A stretch of DNA of 64,000 bases. Origin: JAAYJR01 sp964545315. GTDB lineage: Bacteria; Bacteroidota; Bacteroidia; Bacteroidales; Prolixibacteraceae. The notes under the pieces are model-generated. The model was not told the DNA's origin, searched no databases, and was given only the letters and a program-made list of their open reading frames with translations. The stretch is from contig CAZJGI010000001.1 of the NCBI GenBank assembly GCA_964545315.1, positions 1-64,000 of the forward strand, given 5' to 3'. Position numbers and translations under genes: made by a program. The stretch's first letter is position 1. Every line of letters begins with the position of its first letter. Positions 26,901-32,445 of the stretch are shown here, piece after piece.

Positions 26901-27171
26901 TATTACTGATTTCCGCGGTAAGAATAAACCTGGTATCACTGCCAAAAGGGGAATCAACAGAATAATCTTTTTTCAATTTTAAAAATCCATTCCCGTCAGG
27001 ATAAGTTTTTTCTTTAAGTTCATCAAGCCAGCCCGGATGTGTAAAATCACCGGTACCAACTACTTTAATACCTTTAAGCCCCGCATAATAATCCAGATGC
27101 TCAGGCCTTAACAAACCGGAAGTAGCTCTTGAAAAATGAGAATGAATATGTAAATCAGCAATGTACTTCAT
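23977..27171 (-). CDS. PHP/EndoQ-like nuclease fused to UvrD-type helicase
   Basis: Residues 1-260 form a PHP metallo-phosphoesterase domain (DLHIHSHFS, GTGDFTHPGW, SNSDAHSPEKLG). A zinc-ribbon-like CQIC...CPVC pair (about residues 276-300) and a helical region to about 430 follow. This is the layout of endonuclease Q, which nicks DNA 5' of deaminated bases and abasic sites. From about residue 465 comes a superfamily 1A helicase: AGPGTGKTKT, FVDEFQDIND, DANQSIYGFRG, TLHASKGLEFECVFI and RRLLYVGMTRAK-like EEEKRLLYVGMTRAKR. One open frame of 1064 residues joins them. It likely couples lesion incision to unwinding; endonuclease specificity is inferred from layout. Confidence 0.88.
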   Translation of the reverse strand: MKYIADLHIHSHFSRATSGLLRPEHLDYYAGLKGIKVVGTGDFTHPGWLDELKEKTYPDGNGFLKLKKDYSVDSPFGSDTRFILTAEISNIYKRDGRVRKVHNLILVKDFLEAEKINRRLKNIGGNLTSDGRPILGLDSRDLLEIVLDCSEDNYFIPAHIWTPWFSMLGSKSGFDSIDECFADLSGHIHTIETGLSTDPPMNWLCSFLDRVTLVSNSDAHSPEKLGRNANIFNTNLDYYSLVDAMRTVNSENFGGTIDMFPQEGKYHYDGHRKCQICWDPAETLKNDYLCPVCKKPVTVGVMNRIIHLSDRDDIDTHPRRHPFWSIIPLKELLSEITGTGANSVKVEKEYMQTIRKLGPELDILLEIPLEKLEAECSKVFAEAIRRMRNRQVIIKEGYDGEYGEIKVFGPGDVKFFNESNPLFRIDLPSPPVKRKLINFDLESIQALLKSTGNEIAIAAEKLQPYGPLSNNNLPFQELNPQQHAAVVNEEGHTLIIAGPGTGKTKTLISKIAWLLANKIADPGEILTITFTNKAAEELSARLQIIQGKQSLSKGVVAATFHAFGLSVLKKFHDDFGRSGNFILADEIMKTDVVKSLSGTNEGEVKKLVKQISDIKSGNESESVFFRKYEEALKKLDIFDLDDLIVKPLKLFRENETIRNFYQNRYRYIFVDEFQDINDNQYKLIQLLAPSEKSHVCVVGDANQSIYGFRGSGSDFIDRFITDYPGAKMFRLTKSYRCSQAILDASSGVLDHSAGFLEGSGEGLRILISEQPSGAAEGEFIARQIVKLTGGVSFFSIDSDVSDGNRSDLISSLSGIAVLCRTRNQFEPIAKALRDHNLPYQEVGTIPFFREEPYRTLISFLRLIAADRFEHADKLLSFKNDFISNTGLKDISDKKNKLGLVTFLELIREQVFKNKDFTPESWIRFTGIAGSISNLNDFLDYLAVGTGPDTHDYKMEAISLMTLHASKGLEFECVFISGCEDGLIPYSLYNTPTNPEEEKRLLYVGMTRAKRLLYMTYARHRMYRGRRLSLPLSPFVKNVQQDLLQNIKYSPPQKKQEKDDQLRLF

Positions 27172-27219
27172 CTTTTTCCGGTCTAAATATTATTACAACC
27201 ACAAGAATATATTTCAACA

Positions 27220-27227
27220 CAAAAATA
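27220..27227 (-). promoter_or_regulatory. Bacteroidota -7 box for the nuclease-helicase gene
   Basis: Minus-strand TATTTTTG is an exact TAnnTTTG match 49 bases before the ATG at 27171. Confidence 0.5.
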
Positions 27228-27406
27228 GGATCATGAATGCATTATAGTTTCATGCTTAGATCAATTATAATGAATTAATATGAGAATCAGAACAGCCTGT
27301 CAGGTAAACTTACAATCTTTTTATAACAACAACTAAAAATTTGCCGGTTGATAACTAATAATTGTTAATCAAAAAAATCAGTTACTTTTACAGCAAATAT
27401 TTGTGG

Positions 27407-27961
27407 ATGGATCAGATATTGATAATTATGTTACTGTTAGCTTCCAATCTTTTTGTAATAGCAGAAAATGTCATAGGCCCTGAAGGTCACAAACTGATCT
27501 TGGCAGGAGTTGTTATTTTACTTTTGTCACTTATTTTCTTTATTTCAATAAGGTGGGAGAGTAAAAATAATTATGCCAAAAAATTTAAGAATCCCTTTAT
27601 AAACAGAAAAAAAATAAAGATAGAATTAAAAAAAGACCGTTCATATTACCCTGATTTTCTTGAATTAGTTATTTCCAATACCGGCAACAGTGATTTGGAC
27701 ATTGATAATCCCCTTTTAATTTTCTGTAATATTTGGTTATCGAGAAAATTCAAACTAAAGGGTACAAATAACTATAATTTTTACCCTCTTTATCTGGGAA
27801 AAGGAGAAAAACATACTCTTAGAATTGATCTTAACAGATTTTATTATCATGATAAAAGCCTGAAAAAATTTCCCAGGACAAAAATTATTATTCATGAAGT
27901 AAATGGTAAAAAACTAGGTTCGCAAACAATACTCCTTCGTAAAACATTATTTAACTTTTAA
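27407..27961 (+). CDS. membrane protein of unknown function coupled to pullulanase
   Basis: I do not recognise this 184-residue protein. Two transmembrane helices (about residues 2-19 and 28-46) are followed by a basic linker and a roughly 130-residue beta-rich domain with an FLELVISNTGNSDLDI stretch that resembles an immunoglobulin-like or carbohydrate-binding-like beta-sandwich, though no motif is diagnostic. The frame is open to a TTG at 27362; the ATG at 27407 gives a sensible N-terminus. The stop TAA shares its last A with the pullulanase ATG, so the two products are probably made together. Confidence 0.65.
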   Translation: MDQILIIMLLLASNLFVIAENVIGPEGHKLILAGVVILLLSLIFFISIRWESKNNYAKKFKNPFINRKKIKIELKKDRSYYPDFLELVISNTGNSDLDIDNPLLIFCNIWLSRKFKLKGTNNYNFYPLYLGKGEKHTLRIDLNRFYYHDKSLKKFPRTKIIIHEVNGKKLGSQTILLRKTLFNF

Positions 27962-29910
27962 TGAGAGACTGGAAATTCAATCACATAGACTTTTCAACGT
28001 ACCCATATTATGCTGGTGATGATCTGGGTGTATACTGGTCTCGGGAGAAAACTTATATAAAAATATGGGCACCCACAGCCAGGAGGGTTGAATTCAGGCT
28101 ATTTAAAAACGGCAAATCGGGGGAGGCTTTTCATAAAACGCAGCTTCAGGCAAATGGTTATGGTACATGGGCAACAATTTTAAATGGCGATTATGAAGGT
28201 AAATTTTACACTTTCAGGGTTGACGATGGTGAATGGCTCGATGAGACACCTGACATATATGCCCGTTGCGTGGGCGTGAACGGATTTAGGGGTATGATTT
28301 ACGATCCCTCAAAGACTAATCCCCAAAATTGGGAAAATGACAAAAGGCCAAAGCTAAACAAATTCACTGATGCAATTATCTATGAAACACATGTGAGGGA
28401 TTTTTCAATATCTCCCATCTCCGGCATACAAAACAAAGGAAAATATACAGGTTTTACTGAAAAAGATACAATATGTGAAGGTAATATTTCAACGGGACTA
28501 TCCCACTTAATAGAATTGGGGGTCACCCATGTTCATTTGTTACCTGTTTCAGATTTTTTCACAGTTGATGAAGAAGAACCTTTATTAAAATATAACTGGG
28601 GTTACGATCCACTCAATTTTAATGTCCCTGAAGGATCATATTCAACAGATCCCTATGATGGTAATGTCAGGATCAAAGAATTAAAATCATTAGTTCAGTC
28701 ACTTCATTCAGAAGGCATTGGAGTCATTCTTGATGTAGTATACAACCATACGTATTTTGCAAAGGAGTCAGCATTTAATCAAACAGTTCCCGGTTATTTT
28801 TACAGGCAGAAACCTGATGGAACATTTGCTGATGCCTCAGGATGTGGCAATGAAATAGCCACAGAACGATCTATGGTTAGAAAATTTATAATTGATTCAC
28901 TGAAATACTGGGCAGAAGAGTATCATATAGATGGATTCAGGTTTGACCTTATGGGCATTTACGATATTGAGACTATGAAGGGGATACGTTCTGAACTGGA
29001 CAAGACCGAAGCCGGTTTAATATTGTATGGAGAAGGATGGGCTGCTGCCGAAAGCCCTATGAGTGAAGAATTCAGGGCGGTTAAAAAAAATATTGCCCAA
29101 CTGCCGGGTATATCAACATTCAACGATGATTTCAGAGATGCTTTAAGGGGGAATCACAACCCAAAAAAAACACAGGGATTTATTAGTGGCCTGGGTTTTC
29201 GTGAGGAGGCTGTAAAATTCGGGATTGTTGGCTCAATATACCATCCTCAAATTGTATACGATTTTGTTGACACTTCAAAGAAGCCCTGGGCAATAACTCC
29301 GGACCAATGCATCAACTATGCATCCTGCCACGATAATTATACTTTATGGGATAAATTAAAACTCAGCAATCCAAAATCGTCTGATGACGATTTACGCAAA
29401 ATGGTCATGCTTGCCGGCGCTCTGATCCTCACTTCACAGGGAATACCATTTATTCACTCAGGAATGGAATTCTGCAGAACAAAAGGAGGTAATGGTAACT
29501 CTTATAAATCACCTGATTCGGTCAATCAGATTGACTGGAAAAGAAAAACCATATACCTTAATGTATTCGAATATTATAAACAACTGATAACACTGAGAAA
29601 GAATCACCCTGCTTTCCGGATGGGAGATCCCTCCAAAATTGCTGATTTCTTAAGTTTCTGTACTGATTATAAGCCGGGTATCATAGTTTATTGCCTGAAC
29701 GGAGGGGATGTCCATGATACATGGGAACAAATTATCCTGCTTTTTAACGGTAATAAAGAAAATATGACAGTCCCTGTACCTGAAGCCAAATATAAAATTG
29801 TAGCCCGCAACTTTGATATTGACGAAACCGGGATTGAAGAGCTTGTTACTAACAAGGTGGATATACCCGGGATATCCATGACCGTAATGGTAAAAGAAGA
29901 TATGTCCTGA
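27961..29910 (+). CDS. pulA: type I pullulanase (GH13 glycogen/starch debranching enzyme)
   Basis: Type I pullulanases hydrolyse alpha-1,6 branches in pullulan, glycogen and limit dextrins. Residues 20-110 are a CBM48-like domain (IKIWAPTARRVEFRLF). The pullulanase signature YNWGYDP is at residues 211-217. Catalytic residues of the (beta/alpha)8 barrel are Asp329 (GFRFDLMG), Glu358 (LYGEGW) and Asp458 (CHDN). The 649-residue protein has no signal peptide, so it probably trims intracellular glycogen, in keeping with the glycogen synthase gene at the window edge. It overlaps the preceding membrane-protein gene by one base. Confidence 0.94.
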   Translation: MRDWKFNHIDFSTYPYYAGDDLGVYWSREKTYIKIWAPTARRVEFRLFKNGKSGEAFHKTQLQANGYGTWATILNGDYEGKFYTFRVDDGEWLDETPDIYARCVGVNGFRGMIYDPSKTNPQNWENDKRPKLNKFTDAIIYETHVRDFSISPISGIQNKGKYTGFTEKDTICEGNISTGLSHLIELGVTHVHLLPVSDFFTVDEEEPLLKYNWGYDPLNFNVPEGSYSTDPYDGNVRIKELKSLVQSLHSEGIGVILDVVYNHTYFAKESAFNQTVPGYFYRQKPDGTFADASGCGNEIATERSMVRKFIIDSLKYWAEEYHIDGFRFDLMGIYDIETMKGIRSELDKTEAGLILYGEGWAAAESPMSEEFRAVKKNIAQLPGISTFNDDFRDALRGNHNPKKTQGFISGLGFREEAVKFGIVGSIYHPQIVYDFVDTSKKPWAITPDQCINYASCHDNYTLWDKLKLSNPKSSDDDLRKMVMLAGALILTSQGIPFIHSGMEFCRTKGGNGNSYKSPDSVNQIDWKRKTIYLNVFEYYKQLITLRKNHPAFRMGDPSKIADFLSFCTDYKPGIIVYCLNGGDVHDTWEQIILLFNGNKENMTVPVPEAKYKIVARNFDIDETGIEELVTNKVDIPGISMTVMVKEDMS

Positions 29911-29963
29911 AAGGCAAAATCGTATCAGACTAAAAAAGCAATATTAAAATGGTGAAACCAGAT

Positions 29964-31184
29964 TTAGAAGACTGCAAGAAGTAAATCTATATCTTTTGCA
30001 GGGATATTAAAAAGCCTGCCCACATCAGGATTAGTTAATATTCCATGATAAATATACACTCCTTTCCGAAATCCTTTTGCATTTTTAATATAGTTGTCCA
30101 CCCCACCGCTATCACCTATTGATAACAGGACAGGCATTAAAATATTACTAAGTGAAATTGATGCTGTCCTGGCAACTATTGATTGGATGTTAGGCACGCA
30201 ATAGTGTACAACACCATGTTTTATATAAGTAGGATCATTAAAATCAGTACATTTTGTTGTTTCAAAGCATCCTCCCTGGCTGGCGTTCAAGTCAATAATA
30301 ACAGATCCTTCTTTCATCTGTTTTACCAGATCTTCAGATACTCTGAATTTTGGAGTAGTATTAAACTGCATTGCACCTATAACTGCATCAGCTGAAATGA
30401 GTGCTTTCCTCAACACCTTCGGGTAAAACACTGAAGTAAATACCCTTCGTCCCAATTTTTCTTCCAGGAGGCTCAGATCATACACTGATGTATCAAACAC
30501 CCTGACAAGTATACCAAGGCCCAAAGCGGCCCTGGCTGCATATTCAGCTGCAGTACTTGTACCAATAATGACAAGTTCTGCCGGAGTAATTCCGGTAACT
30601 TCACCGAAAAGAACACCCTTCCCTTTGTGTGAATTACTTAAATACTCGCTTGCTAAGGTTATTGATGTTACTCCGGCTATCTGACTCATTTGATGGACAA
30701 TAGGAGAAAACCCATTTTCATTTTCAATATTTTCGAAGGCTATCGCAGTGACTTTCTTGTGCATCAGTTTTGCAATTGAATCTTTGCAATGAGCCTGAAT
30801 CTGCATATTGGAAATGATCGTCTGGTTCCCACGCAAAATCTCAATTTCATCGCTTCCAATTGGAGCCACCCTCAAGATAATATCACACTGAAATACCTCT
30901 TCTTTCTTTTCAATTATAAATGCCCCGGCTTTCCTGTATTCCTCATCAGTATATCTGGCCTGTTTACCGGCATCTTTTTCAAAGTAAATTTCATGACCAT
31001 ATGAAGTCAGAAGATCAACCGCCTGAGGAGTTAAGGGAACCCGGTATTCTACCTTAGAAAGATCAGAGGGGATACCTATTTTCATTTTTTGCCCTCTGCT
31101 CTGTACTTCAAGCATCTCTTCCTTGGGCATGAGCATTGTCTTTGAAACAGACATATTTTCATTTGACTCATCACGAGTGGTCAT
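29964..31184 (-). CDS. ald: alanine dehydrogenase family protein
   Basis: The 406-residue protein follows the Bacteroidota-type alanine dehydrogenase pattern: a 33-residue N-terminal extension, then MKIGIPSDLSKVEYRVPLTP, MSQIAGVTSI, the NAD-binding helix, QGGCFETTKCTD and HYCVPNIQSIVARTAS. It would interconvert alanine and pyruvate/ammonia with NAD. Oddities: the Rossmann glycine motif is GTSTAAEYAA where the family has GAGTVGEYAA, and the residue at the pyruvate-binding lysine position is arginine (IILRVAP instead of IILKVAP). Both changes could alter cofactor or substrate use. It is monocistronic and convergent with pulA. Confidence 0.85.
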   Translation of the reverse strand: MTTRDESNENMSVSKTMLMPKEEMLEVQSRGQKMKIGIPSDLSKVEYRVPLTPQAVDLLTSYGHEIYFEKDAGKQARYTDEEYRKAGAFIIEKKEEVFQCDIILRVAPIGSDEIEILRGNQTIISNMQIQAHCKDSIAKLMHKKVTAIAFENIENENGFSPIVHQMSQIAGVTSITLASEYLSNSHKGKGVLFGEVTGITPAELVIIGTSTAAEYAARAALGLGILVRVFDTSVYDLSLLEEKLGRRVFTSVFYPKVLRKALISADAVIGAMQFNTTPKFRVSEDLVKQMKEGSVIIDLNASQGGCFETTKCTDFNDPTYIKHGVVHYCVPNIQSIVARTASISLSNILMPVLLSIGDSGGVDNYIKNAKGFRKGVYIYHGILTNPDVGRLFNIPAKDIDLLLAVF

Positions 31185-31233
31185 AGCATAAAATATTTAA
31201 AATTGAATCACAAGTTACATTCAACAAATCAAT

Positions 31234-31671
31234 TTACAAAATCTGAGCAGAAATATACCGTTCACCTTTTTGTCCAACTTCAATATTTACCTCCACATAA
31301 TGATCAGGCAATAAGGTTTCAATTTTTTCAGGCCATTCAATCAGACAATAATTTCCACTGTATATATAGTCTTCATATCCAATATCAAACACCTCTTCCA
31401 GATTTTTTATGCGATAAAAATCCATATGATAAACAGACCCGGAATTTGCTGAACGATACTCATTAACAAGAGCAAAGGTAGGACTTATAATATTGTCAGT
31501 GGACCCCAGATACCTGCAAACAGCCTGTATATAAGTAGTTTTCCCGGCTCCCATTTTACCATAAAATGCAAATATTCTCTGTTCAGGAAAATTATCAATT
31601 AACTCTTTAGCTGCTTTCCCCAGGTCTTTTATTTTTTCAATTTTCACTGATTCCATTGATGACAGTTTCAT
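31234..31671 (-). CDS. tsaE: tRNA t6A biosynthesis ATPase TsaE
   Basis: TsaE is the small ATPase that recycles the TsaB-TsaD complex making N6-threonylcarbamoyladenosine at position 37 of ANN-reading tRNAs. The 145-residue protein has Walker A GKMGAGKTT (about residues 39-47), the switch-like SPTFALVNEY and the MDFYRIKNLEEVFDIGYEDY motif with the family's conserved HxDxYR-like segment (HMDFYRI), then LIEWPEKI. An in-frame ATG at 31656 is an alternative start. It lies 50 bases from ald on the same strand. Confidence 0.95.
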   Translation of the reverse strand: MKLSSMESVKIEKIKDLGKAAKELIDNFPEQRIFAFYGKMGAGKTTYIQAVCRYLGSTDNIISPTFALVNEYRSANSGSVYHMDFYRIKNLEEVFDIGYEDYIYSGNYCLIEWPEKIETLLPDHYVEVNIEVGQKGERYISAQIL

Positions 31672-31787
31672 AATATTTGAAAATACAATATTAATAAAAG
31701 TGTTCCATATTTTTACTTAGGAATAAAATACCAAAATATAGAGGTATATTGCTCTGAATTTATTATAGCTGGTTAAATTAAAAATAT

Positions 31788-31795
31788 TAATTTTG
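31788..31795 (+). promoter_or_regulatory. Bacteroidota -7 box upstream of gcvH
   Basis: TAATTTTG is an exact TAnnTTTG match. It immediately precedes structured element copy B, which would therefore be the 5' end of the gcvH transcript. The leader would be about 155 bases long, exceptional for this window. Confidence 0.6.
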
Positions 31796-31902
31796 AAACA
31801 AACTTAAAATTTGATGTAATGTAACGGGCATCCCGGTTAAAATCGGGACAAAATTGTATGAAAAATTCAAATGCGAGTTCCATCTGGTTGAGAAGTTTGT
31901 TT
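31796..31902 (+). repeat. structured intergenic element, copy B
   Basis: The conserved core is 31813-31888: left arm GTAACGGGCAT pairs with right arm ATGCGAGTTCC, interrupted by the same two-base internal loop as the other copies. Inside it TCCCG and CGGGA form a hairpin, and ACAA/TTGT another. Outside it, AAACAAACTT (31796-31805) and AAGTTTGTTT (31893-31902) are a perfect 10-bp inverted repeat enclosing the whole element. It lies directly after a -7 box and ends 57 bases before gcvH (71 from the core). Confidence 0.7.
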
Positions 31903-31959
31903 GAAACGTTATAAATAATACTAAATTAGTGGTCAATAACTTTAATAAAATTTATACAG

Positions 31960-32340
31960 ATGAATATACCTGCTGAATTAAAATACACAGAAGATCACGA
32001 ATGGCTTCGTATTGAGGGAGAAGAAGCTTATGTAGGCATAACCGATTTTGCCCAGGGTGAACTTGGTGACGTAGTTTTTATAGAGATTGAAACCTCAGGG
32101 GAAAAACTTTCGAAGGGCGACACATTTGGCACTGTTGAAGCTGTAAAGACTGTATCCGATCTGTTCATGCCTGTTGGCGGAGAAGTTTTAGAAATTAATG
32201 AAGAACTTAATGACAAACCTGAGTTAGTAAATAAAGATCCGTACGGCAAAGGATGGATGATAAAGATAAAAATGGATGATCCGGCAGAGGCAGAGGGATT
32301 ATTGTCTTCCGGGGAATATCAAAAAATGGTCAATGCCTGA
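31960..32340 (+). CDS. gcvH: glycine cleavage system H protein
   Basis: GcvH carries the lipoyl arm that shuttles the aminomethyl group between the P, T and L proteins of glycine cleavage, and in many bacteria serves as the entry point for lipoate assembly. The 126-residue protein has the lipoylated Lys63 in GTVEAVKTVSDLF, plus the family motifs EDHEWLR and AQGELGDVVFIE. No other gcv gene is nearby, so H is expressed alone, from a promoter followed by a long structured leader (element copy B). It ends at a bidirectional terminator. Confidence 0.97.
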   Translation: MNIPAELKYTEDHEWLRIEGEEAYVGITDFAQGELGDVVFIEIETSGEKLSKGDTFGTVEAVKTVSDLFMPVGGEVLEINEELNDKPELVNKDPYGKGWMIKIKMDDPAEAEGLLSSGEYQKMVNA

Positions 32341-32391
32341 TACCATTTAAATTTGTTAAATAGTAAATCCAATGAATTAATATATATAAAA

Positions 32392-32422
32392 AACCAGCAC
32401 TAATAAGCGGTGCTGGTTTTTT
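32392..32422. terminator. bidirectional terminator between gcvH and nrdJ
   Basis: AACCAGCAC and GTGCTGGTT form a 9-bp stem around a 9-base loop. It is followed by T6 on the plus strand and preceded by A6 (hence T6 on the minus strand). It can end both the rightward gcvH and the leftward ribonucleotide reductase transcripts. Confidence 0.9.
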
Positions 32423-32445
32423 ATATAATCAGACTAATACCGATT

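Noticed and set aside
31796..31902. Glycine riboswitch before gcvH
   Set aside because: The conserved tandem glycine-aptamer features are absent, and the same element precedes unrelated genes.
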